29,089 nt of DNA, from contig DATHTK010000061.1 in the NCBI GenBank assembly GCA_035463295.1, forward strand, positions 1-29,089. The letters run 5' to 3'. Positions 15,979 through 23,087 of the stretch are shown here, piece by piece. Position numbers and translations under genes: made by a program. The notes under the pieces were generated by a model that was given only the letters and a program-made list of their open reading frames with translations, made no database searches and was not told the origin of the DNA. Source of the stretch: DATHTK01 sp035463295. Lineage in GTDB: Bacteria; Actinomycetota; Rubrobacteria; Rubrobacterales; Rubrobacteraceae. The number at the start of each line of letters is the position of its first letter. Position 1 is the stretch's first letter.

Positions 15979-15996
15979 ATTATACGTACATGTACG
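15979..15996. promoter_or_regulatory. perfect 12-bp palindrome next to a -10 box in a divergent promoter
   Basis: CGTACATGTACG at 15985-15996 is a perfect palindrome. Immediately beside it, 15979-15984 reads TATAAT on the minus strand, toward the reductase gene, and the overlapping TTATAC could be a -10 on the plus strand, toward the small SH3-like gene. This is the expected place for a dimeric repressor site controlling both genes. Confidence 0.45.
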
Positions 15997-16012
15997 AGAG
16001 GAGACCGGCGCA

Positions 16013-16219
16013 TTGGTAGATCGAGACCGTCCCGCCCGCTACGAGGTAGGGGATCGCGCGGCGCTGAAGGCGACCGGCCAGCCCGTAGAGATACTGGAGG
16101 TGCGCCGAGGGGAGTTCGTCCCGGACTTCGTCTACAAGGTGCGCGTGCTCGCCGAGAGGCCGGCCCGCCCCTACAACCTCTCCGTACCCGAGCACGATCT
16201 GGCGGACCCCGGGTCCTGA
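16013..16219 (+). CDS. small SH3-like beta-barrel protein (68 aa)
   Basis: TTG at 16013 has GAGAGGAG 9 nt upstream and gives a 68-residue protein. The sequence YEVGDRAALKATGQPVEILEVRRGEF, then YKVRVL and a C-terminal SVPEHDLA, has the strand-turn-strand pattern of small SH3/KOW-like barrels that end in a V-P-E-x-D-L-type strand. No specific family or function is recognised. The frame is open further upstream, but that part overlaps the reductase promoter and lacks a ribosome site. It converges with the 350-residue gene. Confidence 0.65.
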   Translation: MVDRDRPARYEVGDRAALKATGQPVEILEVRRGEFVPDFVYKVRVLAERPARPYNLSVPEHDLADPGS

Positions 16220-16272
16220 GTTTTCAGGCCCTCGCCTCCGAGCTATTCCTGACGAGCCGGCTAGCTCTAAGG

Positions 16273-17325
16273 CTAGAAGCCTTCGCCAGAAGTGACGCTC
16301 AGGTAGGCGACGTCGACGAGGGGGACGCCGGTGCGTAGCGCGCGCTCTACGGAGCGAACGAGCACCTCGGCAGCGACCCCGGAGTCCGGGAAGTGGCCGT
16401 CGAGGAGTCGCGCAGCGCGGGCTATCTCGTAGAAGGAGAAGCGCCGGCGCTCGCCGGTGAGCCTGTAGACGGCCTCGAGCACCTCGAAGCGAAGAGAGAT
16501 CAACTGCTCCAGCCGCCAGCGGATCTCGTCGACGGTGAGGTTCATCGTCTGGTAGAGGCGTGCGATCTTGGCGACCTGCACGAGCGTCTGCGGGCGTTTG
16601 CCGAGGCGTCCTACCGAGTTCTCGTCGAGGTAGCGCCGGGCGGTTATGCGGGCGAGCGAGATGCGACCTTCGACGTTGTCGTATCCGGCGAGCGGGCGCA
16701 TCTCTTCCGGGCCCCCGTAACCGCCGACCCGGACCTCCCTGTCCCCGACGAAGACGCGCGGCGCGTGGCCCCCGGCGTAGTACGAGATCTGGCGCGCCAT
16801 CCGCTCCGTCTCCGGCGACCCGTAGGGGGTCCGGATCTCCACCCACCGGCGGACGGTCCCGCAGTAGATCCGCTCGAGCGCCCGCCAGGTCGCGTCCCCG
16901 CGGAGGTCAAGTTCCCCGGGGCGCTCGGTTACCACCGAGATCTCCACCTCCGGCACCGCGTCCCGGTATGCGTCCCGCACCGCCCGGAGCAGGGCCTCGA
17001 ACTCGTCGTCGACTTCACCCGAGAGGTAGCGACGCCTCTCGGCCGGGAGGACGTACATGAGGCGGCTCTTTATCCTGCGTTCTTTGCCCTCCGCCGTCTT
17101 GAGCCGGTCTATGGCGTTGTAGAGCTCCCGACGCCTCTGGTAGACGAGCTCGGTTAGCTCCTCGACCTCGGGGTCCGCGGCGCAGCTCTCCGACCAGGCG
17201 TCGTCCCTGGCCGCGCACGCCGCCTCGTGAGCGTTCTTCGCCCGCACCACCGCTCGCTGCTCCTTCTCCCGCTCGCGCTGGGCCTCGCCGAGCTCGCGCT
17301 CCAGCGTCTCTATCGTCGAGGGCAT
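16273..17325 (-). CDS. protein of unknown function with N-terminal coiled coil (350 aa)
   Basis: No family is recognised. The ATG at 17325 with GGGGAG about 8 nt upstream is preferred over an in-frame codon at 17355. Residues 1-90 or so are highly charged and heptad-like (ETLERELGEAQREREKEQRA), a likely coiled coil. The middle is mixed alpha/beta (PEVEISVVTERPGELDL; ISYYAGGHAPRVFVGDREVRVG). The last 130 residues are mostly helical, with KIARLYQTMNLTVDEIRWRLEQLISLRFEVLEAVYRLTG broken into two helices. It has no signal peptide or membrane segment, so it is probably cytosolic. It is divergent from the Yip1-like gene across a gap containing a strong dyad. Confidence 0.75.
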   Translation of the reverse strand: MPSTIETLERELGEAQREREKEQRAVVRAKNAHEAACAARDDAWSESCAADPEVEELTELVYQRRRELYNAIDRLKTAEGKERRIKSRLMYVLPAERRRYLSGEVDDEFEALLRAVRDAYRDAVPEVEISVVTERPGELDLRGDATWRALERIYCGTVRRWVEIRTPYGSPETERMARQISYYAGGHAPRVFVGDREVRVGGYGGPEEMRPLAGYDNVEGRISLARITARRYLDENSVGRLGKRPQTLVQVAKIARLYQTMNLTVDEIRWRLEQLISLRFEVLEAVYRLTGERRRFSFYEIARAARLLDGHFPDSGVAAEVLVRSVERALRTGVPLVDVAYLSVTSGEGF

Positions 17326-17367
17326 CGGAGACTCCCCGTTTCCACCAAGACGCACATGTTGGTAGGT

Positions 17368-17397
17368 ATTCTACAGTAACGGCGTGTCCACACGCCG
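17368..17397 (-). promoter_or_regulatory. dyad operator over the promoter of the 350-aa gene
   Basis: CGGCGTGT (17380-17387) and ACACGCCG (17390-17397) are perfect 8-bp inverted arms separated by CC. On the minus strand TAGAAT (complement of 17368-17373) lies just downstream as a -10, so the dyad covers the -35 zone. This is a strong candidate repressor or activator site for the coiled-coil gene. As a transcript it would also fold. Confidence 0.45.
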
Positions 17398-17438
17398 ATG
17401 GAGCCGCCCGTGCGGGCTGAGGCTGCGGCGAGCGCCTG

Positions 17439-17467
17439 TTGCGCCGTGGTCCTCCGCCCGGTACATT
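17439..17467 (+). promoter_or_regulatory. promoter of the Yip1-like gene
   Basis: TTGCGC (17439-17444), a 17-bp spacer and TACATT (17462-17467) make a reasonable vegetative promoter. Transcription would start near 17474, leaving a leader of about 38 nt with AAAGGGGAG before the ATG at 17512. Confidence 0.45.
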
Positions 17468-17511
17468 TCTTGTAGGACAAGGTCGCCGTTCACCGTCGAA
17501 AGGGGAGCCGC

Positions 17512-18171
17512 ATGGACTTCAATACGGGCGCGGGGGGAGCGGGAGGTTCCGGTGGTTCTCCCGGTTCCGGTGGCCCCTCCCAGAGGCCCCCGACGGGGGC
17601 GGCCGCGGAGTTCACGTACACCGATCCGGTCCAGAGCTTCATAAGCGCGGTACGGGGCGTCGTGCTGTCGCCGGTAGACTTCTACCGGGGCATCCGCCGC
17701 CAGGGAGACCTCCTGAACCCCCTGATCTTCGCGGTCATCTGCTACGAGGTATATACGCTTCTGGGGGGCATACTGAGGCTCGCCGGGCTCGGGGTGGAGA
17801 TGGGGATTGGGGAGTTTCTCGGAGCCCTCGTGCTGGGGCCGTTGTTCGCCGCGGTCGGGTTGTTTATAGGGGCAGGGATACTGCATCTGCTGGTGATGCT
17901 GTTCGTGGGCTCGCGCAACGCCGGCTTCGAGGGTACCTTCAGGGTCGTCGCTTACGCAGCGGTGACCAGCCTCGCCAGCTGGTTGCCTTTTATAGGCTGG
18001 GTCGTGAGCCTCTATGGACTCTACCTGGCGATAGTCGGCGTGAGGGAGGTCCATACAACTACCACGGGCAAGGCGGCGCTGGTGGTCTTGCTCCCGGCCG
18101 CCGTGATCCTCCTGCTCGTCTTGCTGCTTATCGCGGCGGGAGCGGCGCTGTTCTTCAGCCTCCAGCAATAG
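17512..18171 (+). CDS. Yip1-domain-like membrane protein
   Basis: The protein has 219 residues. The first 35 are Gly/Ser/Pro-rich and disordered (GAGGAGGSGGSPGSGG). Then comes a short amphipathic segment ending in VLSPVDFYRGIRRQGDLLNPLIF, the entry pattern of Yip1/YIPF-like proteins. About five hydrophobic segments follow, at roughly 68-90, 98-130, 142-160, 163-178 and 190-214. The block GTFRVVAYAAVTSLASWLPFIGWVVSLYGLYLAIVGVREVH is split across the last membrane segments and is typical of the family. Function is unknown in bacteria. The start is ATG at 17512 with AAGGGGAG. No coding partner is close by. Confidence 0.82.
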   Translation: MDFNTGAGGAGGSGGSPGSGGPSQRPPTGAAAEFTYTDPVQSFISAVRGVVLSPVDFYRGIRRQGDLLNPLIFAVICYEVYTLLGGILRLAGLGVEMGIGEFLGALVLGPLFAAVGLFIGAGILHLLVMLFVGSRNAGFEGTFRVVAYAAVTSLASWLPFIGWVVSLYGLYLAIVGVREVHTTTTGKAALVVLLPAAVILLLVLLLIAAGAALFFSLQQ

Positions 18172-18239
18172 AGCGTCACCGGCTCGACCTATAGGGCGGT
18201 CGTCGCCGCGGGGAGTTAGCCCTCCGGTACCGCTGCGGC

Positions 18240-18245
18240 TATACT
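18240..18245 (+). promoter_or_regulatory. -10 box of the isocitrate dehydrogenase-like gene
   Basis: TATACT lies 32 bp before the GTG at 18278. TTAGCC (18216-18221) at 18-bp spacing is a weak -35. The leader carries AAGGGGG ahead of the start. Confidence 0.45.
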
Positions 18246-18277
18246 AAGCGTGTTTCCGTAGCGAAGGGGGTTCTCAC

Positions 18278-19282
18278 GTGGCGCAGACGGTCACTCTAAT
18301 ACCGGGCGACGGCATCGGGCCGGACCTGACGGATTCGGTCAAGGAGGTGATCGGCGCGCTCGACGTGGACATCGAGTGGGAGGTCGCCGAAGCCGGGGAG
18401 ACGGTGATGGACCGGGAGGGGACCCCTCTTCCGGAGTCGGTGCTGGAGTCGGTCCGTCGCAACAAGGTCGCGCTCAAGGGACCTCTCACCACGCCGGTAG
18501 GGACGGGCTTTCGCTCGGTGAACGTGGCGCTGCGCAAGGAGCTTGACCTCTACGCGAACATCCGCCCGTCGCTGAGCCTGCCGGGCATCGAGCTACCGTA
18601 CAAAGACATAGACATCGTCATCTACCGCGAGAACACCGAGGACCTGTATGCGGGGGTCGAGCATATGGTGGGCAAGCACGCGGCGGAGTCGATCAAGATC
18701 ATCACCCGCGAGGGGACCGAGAGGATCTGCCGGATGGCCTTCGAGCGCTCCAAGGAGCAGGGCCGCAAGCACATCACCGTCGTGCACAAGGCGAACATCA
18801 TGAAGTACACGGACGGGCTCTTCCGGGACGTCTTTTTCGAGGTCGCAAAGGACTACGAGAACGACTTCGAGGAGATCGACGACCGCATCGTGGACAACAT
18901 GTGCATGCAGCTAGTTATGAAGCCGAACCTCTACGACGTGCTGGTCTGCCCGAACCTCTACGGCGACATCCTCTCCGACCTGTGCGCCGGCCTGACCGGC
19001 GGCCTCGGGGTCGCGCCCGGGGCGAACATCGGCGAGGAGGATGCCGTCTTCGAGCCGGTGCACGGCTCCGCTCCCAAGTACGCGGGCCAGAACCGGGCCA
19101 ACCCGCTCGCCACCCTGCTCTCCGCGAAGAACATGCTCTACCACCTCGGCCATAACGAGGAGGCCGAGCGCATGCAGGAGGCGATCGAGGCCGCGCTCAA
19201 GAACCCGGAGACCCGCACAAAGGACCTCGGAGGGTCGGCAGGCACCAAGGAGTTCACGCAGGCCATCGTCTCGAACCTGTAG
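18278..19282 (+). CDS. icd: isocitrate dehydrogenase, short NAD(P)-dependent type
   Basis: This beta-decarboxylating dehydrogenase of 334 residues most likely oxidises isocitrate to 2-oxoglutarate in the TCA cycle. Family marks are TLIPGDGIGPDLT at the N-terminus, FRSVNVALRKELDLYANIRP (the serine and arginines that bind isocitrate), YRENTEDLYAGVEH, VVHKANIMKYTDGLF and the metal-binding NLYGDILSDLCAGLTGGLG. The coenzyme loop reads HGSAPKYAGQNRANP. The Lys-Tyr pair is what NADP-specific bacterial enzymes carry, whereas NAD enzymes usually have Asp-Ile there. The short length otherwise resembles the NAD type, and 3-isopropylmalate dehydrogenase is the main alternative. The start is GTG at 18278 with AAGGGGG 6 nt upstream. 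Confidence 0.9.
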   Translation: MAQTVTLIPGDGIGPDLTDSVKEVIGALDVDIEWEVAEAGETVMDREGTPLPESVLESVRRNKVALKGPLTTPVGTGFRSVNVALRKELDLYANIRPSLSLPGIELPYKDIDIVIYRENTEDLYAGVEHMVGKHAAESIKIITREGTERICRMAFERSKEQGRKHITVVHKANIMKYTDGLFRDVFFEVAKDYENDFEEIDDRIVDNMCMQLVMKPNLYDVLVCPNLYGDILSDLCAGLTGGLGVAPGANIGEEDAVFEPVHGSAPKYAGQNRANPLATLLSAKNMLYHLGHNEEAERMQEAIEAALKNPETRTKDLGGSAGTKEFTQAIVSNL

Positions 19283-19349
19283 GAGCGGGCGCCGGGTATG
19301 GCTGGTCGCGCACACGACAGTGAGTCCGTGACGGGCGCGGACGTGGGTG

Positions 19350-19367
19350 TGCCGCCGGCCGGTGGCA
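19350..19367 (+). terminator. hairpin downstream of icd
   Basis: TGCCGCCGG and CCGGTGGCA pair over nine positions (one G-T), centred on CCGG, 68 bp after the icd stop. No T-run follows. Its presence before 19425 supports a late start for the glycosyltransferase gene. Confidence 0.3.
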
Positions 19368-19424
19368 GCAAGGCGACCTGCCGGTGTTTCCCCGAGCGCG
19401 GATAGGGCACGGTCGTCGACTTCC

Positions 19425-20549
19425 TTGCGGATCGCGTTCGTCACCGAGACCTTCCTACCCGCCACCGACGGCGTGGTCAGCCGGCTCCGGCACACCCTGG
19501 AGGAGCTCGCGGTCCTGGGGGATGAAGCGTTCGTCGTGGCCCCCAAGTACCCGGAAGGAGGACCCGACAGGTGCGCCGGCGCGCCCATCTACCGGGTGCC
19601 CGGAGTACCTTTCCCGCCCTACCCACAGATCCGACTCTCGCTCGCCCATCCCGGCGTTGGCCGCGCTCTGCGGCGCTTTCGCCCGGATGTGATCCACACC
19701 GTCAACCCGTTCGTTCTGGGACCCGGAGGCATCTACTACGCCTGGCGCCTCGACGTGCCCCTCGTCGCCTCCTACCACACCCACGTGGCGACCTACGCCC
19801 GGTACTACGGGTTGAGGTTCCTGGCCGGCGCGGGCCGATGGTACACCCGCCAGCTGCACAACCGGGCCGTCATCAACCTGTGCACCTCCAGAGCCACGAT
19901 GGAACGTCTGCTCGACGAGGGCATAGAGCGGGTGCACCTCTGGCCCCAGGGCGTGGACGCCCGCCGGTTCAGCCCTGACAAAGCGTCGCAGGTGTGGCGG
20001 GAGAGGCTCTGTGGGGGGCACCCCGAGGAGAAGCTGCTGCTCTACGTGGGTCGTCTCGGCCGGGAGAAGGGGATAGAGCGGCTCAGGGCTGTGACGCGCG
20101 AGGTGCCCGGGACCCGGCTCGCGATCGTCGGGGATGGTCCGGCGCGCCGGGACCTCGAACGCGCGTTCGCCGGCACCTCGACGGTTTTCGCCGGGTTGCT
20201 ATGGGGGGAGGACCTGGCCGCCGCCTACGCCTCGGCCGATGTCTTTCTCTTCCCCTCGACGACCGAGACCCTGGGTATGGCGATGATCGAAGCCCTCGCC
20301 TCCGGGCTGCCGGTCATCGCCGCCCGAAGCGGCGCCACTGACGAGGTCGTCACGGACGGCGAGAGCGGCATCCTCTACGAGAAGGACTCGACCTCCGCCC
20401 TCGTCGGCGCCGTGCGCCGGCTGTTATCCGACGAGGGGTTGCGGCAGGCTCTGTCGCGGGGGGCGCGCAGCGCGGCCGAGCGGCGCGACTGGGCCCACTC
20501 GACCCGGACGCTGCGGGGGTACTACCTGCGGGCCCTGGAGAAGGGCTAG
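19425..20549 (+). CDS. GT4-family glycosyltransferase
   Basis: This cytoplasmic, probably membrane-associated, retaining glycosyltransferase has 374 residues from the TTG at 19425. It has the two-Rossmann GT-B layout. The N-terminal block RIAFVTETFLPATDGVV and the PPYPQIRLSLAHP segment resemble the sulfoquinovosyl/mannosyl-glycolipid branch (SQD2/MgtA-like). The nucleotide-sugar domain has YVGRLGREKG and the E-x7-E motif in TETLGMAMIEALASGLPVIA. The frame opens earlier at GTG 19347, but residues 1-26 of that version are Arg-rich, unlike family starts, and cross a hairpin. Neither start has a clear ribosome site. Its stop overlaps the next gene by one base (TAGTG). The donor and acceptor are unknown; glycolipid or envelope glycan synthesis is likely. 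Confidence 0.9.
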   Translation: MRIAFVTETFLPATDGVVSRLRHTLEELAVLGDEAFVVAPKYPEGGPDRCAGAPIYRVPGVPFPPYPQIRLSLAHPGVGRALRRFRPDVIHTVNPFVLGPGGIYYAWRLDVPLVASYHTHVATYARYYGLRFLAGAGRWYTRQLHNRAVINLCTSRATMERLLDEGIERVHLWPQGVDARRFSPDKASQVWRERLCGGHPEEKLLLYVGRLGREKGIERLRAVTREVPGTRLAIVGDGPARRDLERAFAGTSTVFAGLLWGEDLAAAYASADVFLFPSTTETLGMAMIEALASGLPVIAARSGATDEVVTDGESGILYEKDSTSALVGAVRRLLSDEGLRQALSRGARSAAERRDWAHSTRTLRGYYLRALEKG

Positions 20550-20998
20550 TGCGCAAGCGCGACAGGCTTCGCAGGGGCAGCGTCCGGTTCTCCAAGTTCA
20601 GCGCGGTTGGGCTGATGAACGCGGGCGTCGACATCCTCACGCTCAACCTCTTTCTCTGGCTCGCGCCCACGCGAGACCCGTCGATGCTCGCGATCTACAA
20701 CGGGGTCGCTCTCGTGCTCGCCAACCTCAACAGCTACGTGTGGAACACCCGCTGGACGTTTCGAGGCCGGGCAAAGAGCGGCGCAAGGCAGAGGGTGCTC
20801 TTCGCCGTGCAGGCCCTGGTGAACATCGCCGTCAGCAACACGCTGTTCTGGGCCCTGGTCCGGCCCGTTCTCATCTATACGGACGTGCCGGCGTACCTGG
20901 CCGGGAACGTCGCGAAGATAGTCTCCGTTGTGGTCGCCTCGGTGCTCAGCTTTTTCATGATGCGCTACCTGGTGTTCAGCCGCCGCCGGCGCTTGTAA
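20549..20998 (+). CDS. GtrA-family membrane protein
   Basis: This 149-residue membrane protein has four predicted transmembrane helices (roughly 18-38, 48-66, 85-106 and 118-140) and the family marks KFSAVGLMNAGVDILTLNLF, the NSYVWNTRWTF loop and the basic C-terminus after MMRYLVFSRR. GtrA-like proteins are thought to move or position polyprenyl-linked sugars across the membrane. Overlap with the GT4 gene (TAGTG) indicates translational coupling and joint work on a lipid-linked or cell-envelope sugar. The start is GTG at 20549. Its stop codon lies inside the -35 of the tRNA promoter. Confidence 0.9.
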   Translation: MRKRDRLRRGSVRFSKFSAVGLMNAGVDILTLNLFLWLAPTRDPSMLAIYNGVALVLANLNSYVWNTRWTFRGRAKSGARQRVLFAVQALVNIAVSNTLFWALVRPVLIYTDVPAYLAGNVAKIVSVVVASVLSFFMMRYLVFSRRRRL

Positions 20999-21021
20999 GG
21001 GCGTTGGGTGCGTGCTAAATT
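20993..21021 (+). promoter_or_regulatory. promoter of the tRNA cluster
   Basis: TTGTAA (20993-20998), a 17-bp spacer and TAAATT (21016-21021) place the start of transcription near 21028, 13 nt before tRNA-Gly. The -35 overlaps the end of the GtrA-family gene. Confidence 0.5.
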
Positions 21022-21040
21022 AATCCAGCGCGTAAGCGAC

Positions 21041-21113
21041 GCGGAAGTAGCTCAGCTGGTAGAGCATCACCTTGCCATGGTGAGGGTCGCGGGTTCGAAT
21101 CCCGTCTTCCGCT
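21041..21113 (+). tRNA. tRNA-Gly (anticodon GCC)
   Basis: This is a 73-nt cloverleaf. Acceptor GCGGAAG pairs with CTTCCGC, discriminator T. The anticodon stem TCACC/GGTGA encloses TTGCCAT with GCC at 21074-21076. The T arm is GCGGG-TTCGAAT-CCCGT. CCA is not encoded. Confidence 0.97.
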
Positions 21114-21141
21114 CTGGCCGCGAGGCGTAGGCGCTACCGCT

Positions 21142-21212
21142 GGCGGCATGGCCGAGTGGTTAGGCAAGGGTCTGCAAAACCCTGTACCCCGGTTCGATTC
21201 CGGGTGCCGCCT
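21142..21212 (+). tRNA. tRNA-Cys (anticodon GCA)
   Basis: This is a 71-nt cloverleaf. Acceptor GGCGGCA pairs with TGCCGCC, and the discriminator is T, as required for Cys. The anticodon loop is TCTGCAAAA with GCA. The T arm is CCCGG-TTCGATT-CCGGG. CCA is not encoded. Confidence 0.96.
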
Positions 21213-21245
21213 CTCGGAGAGGGACGACGCAGGTCCCGACGATGA

Positions 21246-21317
21246 GGGCGATTAGCTCAGGGGGAGAGCGCTTCCTTGACGCGGAAGAGGTCAGTGGTTC
21301 GAATCCACTATCGCCCA
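21246..21317 (+). tRNA. tRNA-Val (anticodon GAC)
   Basis: This is a 72-nt cloverleaf. Acceptor GGGCGAT pairs with ATCGCCC, discriminator A. The anticodon stem CTTCC/GGAAG encloses TTGACGC with GAC. The T arm is CAGTGG-TTCGAAT-CCACT. It is the last tRNA before the integrase and the most likely attachment site of the accessory region. Confidence 0.97.
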
Positions 21318-21362
21318 CCCGACAAAGCGTTGGATTTGCAGGTAAAACTGAAGTGAAAATGT

Positions 21363-21389
21363 AGGCCCTGGACACACTCCGGGGCCTTT
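21363..21389. terminator. hairpin terminator between the tRNA cluster and the integrase
   Basis: AGGCCCTGG (21363-21371) pairs with CCGGGGCCT (21379-21387), eight Watson-Crick pairs plus one G-T, with a 7-nt loop, followed by TT. It sits 46 bp after tRNA-Val and 33 bp beyond the integrase stop, so it can end both transcripts. Confidence 0.6.
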
Positions 21390-21410
21390 GTGCAGCAACC
21401 GTGCAGCAAC
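21390..21410. repeat. tandem GTGCAGCAAC repeat beside the integrase
   Basis: GTGCAGCAAC occurs at 21390-21399 and again at 21401-21410, one turn of helix apart, between tRNA-Val and the 3' end of the integrase. Integrase arm-type sites have this arrangement. That use is inferred from position only. Confidence 0.4.
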
Positions 21411-21421
21411 GCAGTTCTGCA

Positions 21422-22561
21422 CTAAGAGAGCGCGGCCTCCATCGCCCTCACCGTCTGATCCCCCATGCTCGGCAGGAAGTGGGAGTAAGTGTCGAGGGTC
21501 ATCGCGATGGTGGCGTGGCCGAGAAGCTCCTGAACGAGCTTGGGGTGGGTGCCCTGCGAGAGGAGCAGGGTGGCGCAGGTGTGCCGAAGGTCGTGAAAAC
21601 AGATTTCTGGCAGCCCCACCCGCTTGAGGAGGGGCTTGAAGGACCGGTTACGGAGGTTAGAGGGGTTGATGAGGGTGCCACTCTCGGTGGCGAAGACGAG
21701 GCCGCCGGGTTGGTAGAGGGAGCCCATCCGCTCCATCTCTTCTAGCTGGCGCTGTAGGTGGTTTCTCAAAGCGTCCGCGGCGACACGGGTGAGCCTGACG
21801 CTGCGGCGGCTCTTTGGGGTCTTGAGATCCCCGAGTTTCACCCGGCCACCTTCTCGGACGAGGGCGTGCCGCAAGCGGAGCACACCGGCTTCGAGGTCTA
21901 CGTCTTCCCACTTGAGGCCCAGAAGTTCGCCTTCTCTCATGCCGGTGTGGACAGCCAGCACGTAGAGGGCCTCAAGTCGGTCGTCGCTCACCGCTTCGAG
22001 TAAAGCCTTCGTTTGGACGTGATCCAGAGGATTTATCTCCTTGTGCTCGATCTTCGGAGGCTTTACGGCGTCAGTGGGATTCCGCGAGATGAGACCATCC
22101 ATCACGGCCTGTTTGAGCGCCTTCCGCAGGATGCTGTGCATTTTGTACACCGTGGCGCTCGAAAGTCCGGAGTCCAACTTCTCGCGGTAGAAGCTTCGCA
22201 CGTGTACGGGGTTGAGATCCTTGAGTTTGATGCGACCGAGGGCTGGGACTATGTGTGGCTCGACCATGTGCCGGTGTAGTTCGTAGGTGCTCGGGCGCAC
22301 GGTGCCCTTCACGGAATCTTTCAGCCACCGCTTCATGTACTCTCCTACCCTCAGGGGGCCGGCGTCGAAAACGAGCCCGACGTCCCTGTCGGCCATAGCC
22401 TTGGTAAGCTTCTGTCGGACCTCATCACGGGTCTTACCGCTGACGTAGCGACGCCTTAGGCCTTTCGCCGTGTAAACCGTATAGGCTCCCCGGTAGCCGA
22501 CCTTCTTCCCATTCCGCTTGTGCTCGTAGATGGAGCCCTCACCATTACCGTTCTTCGCCAT
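21422..22561 (-). CDS. int: tyrosine site-specific integrase
   Basis: This phage-type integrase of 379 residues from the ATG at 22561 appears to be full length. The N-terminal arm-binding part has GEGSIYEHKRNGKKVGYRG and the SAM-like core-binding domain is at about 65-150. All catalytic residues are present: Arg in TGMREGELLGL, the beta-hairpin Lys in KTPKSRRSV, HDLRHT, the second His in LLGHATIAMT and the Tyr in LDTYSHF. The frame opens at 22600, but AAAGGAGAGGGCAAG precedes 22561 and the family starts there. It lies 104 bp from tRNA-Val and points toward it, the usual arrangement for an element integrated in a tRNA 3' end. An XRE regulator is upstream. Confidence 0.94.
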   Translation of the reverse strand: MAKNGNGEGSIYEHKRNGKKVGYRGAYTVYTAKGLRRRYVSGKTRDEVRQKLTKAMADRDVGLVFDAGPLRVGEYMKRWLKDSVKGTVRPSTYELHRHMVEPHIVPALGRIKLKDLNPVHVRSFYREKLDSGLSSATVYKMHSILRKALKQAVMDGLISRNPTDAVKPPKIEHKEINPLDHVQTKALLEAVSDDRLEALYVLAVHTGMREGELLGLKWEDVDLEAGVLRLRHALVREGGRVKLGDLKTPKSRRSVRLTRVAADALRNHLQRQLEEMERMGSLYQPGGLVFATESGTLINPSNLRNRSFKPLLKRVGLPEICFHDLRHTCATLLLSQGTHPKLVQELLGHATIAMTLDTYSHFLPSMGDQTVRAMEAALS

Positions 22562-22678
22562 CTTGCCCTCTCCTTTCATCGCAGCCTGCGTGGCGCTCAT
22601 CGTTGTGCCCCCGAAAGGTTATCGATGGTTTCGGCATCAATATCCTGCCTTCGGCAGGCACATCGACAGAGGATTGAC

Positions 22679-22695
22679 AGAACCCATGGGGTTCT
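22679..22695. promoter_or_regulatory. perfect inverted repeat between the XRE gene and the integrase
   Basis: AGAACCC, ATG, GGGTTCT forms a perfect 7-bp dyad. TTGACA (22674-22679) abuts it on the plus strand, with no matching -10. It lies in the 118-bp leader of the integrase and could be an operator of the neighbouring XRE protein, or a weak terminator for the XRE transcript. Confidence 0.35.
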
Positions 22696-22744
22696 ACCTC
22701 TCTGCACCCCGCGCATTACGCATCGGGCCATCGTCCTGCGGTTA

Positions 22745-22990
22745 CTATTCGTTGCTTCCCTGATTTGTTCTCTTGATTAGTTCCTTAGGCTCCACACCCA
22801 GCGCAGAGGCCAGCTTGCGGATAGTCCCTGGACGGGCATCGCGGTAGCCGTTCTCGATCCTCCACACCGTCATCTGGGTGAGCCCTGACATACGGGCCAG
22901 ATCTCTCTGGGAGAGGACCCTCTCTTCCCGAAGTGCTTTCACCTTCTCTACATCCACCTCCACGTGGCGAAGTCTATAGAAGAACCGCAA
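22745..22990 (-). CDS. XRE-family helix-turn-helix regulator
   Basis: This small DNA-binding protein of up to 81 residues has a single Cro/C1 domain: VKALREERVLSQRDLARMSG, TQMTVWRIENG, then TIRKLASALGVEPKEL. The start is uncertain. The frame opens with TTG at 22990, but in-frame GTG codons at 22963 and 22957 begin closer to the domain. None has a good ribosome site, and a TATAAC box (complement of 23013-23018) is near. It lies 183 bp upstream of the integrase in the same direction. Such small regulators next to integrases often control integration or lysogeny; that role is inferred. Confidence 0.8.
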   Translation of the reverse strand: MRFFYRLRHVEVDVEKVKALREERVLSQRDLARMSGLTQMTVWRIENGYRDARPGTIRKLASALGVEPKELIKRTNQGSNE

Positions 22991-23087
22991 CGTGTGTCTG
23001 AGTTATGTCCATGTTATATCAAAGATTTCCCGCCCGGACTTGTGATGGGGCGCGCTCAAGGGTCCCTCGCTTGTCACAGCGGATTCG

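Noticed and set aside
21160..21375. Minus-strand 71-codon frame reading DSGFEPLTSSAS
   Set aside because: A well-known false protein produced by reading tRNA genes antisense; the three tRNAs explain the sequence.
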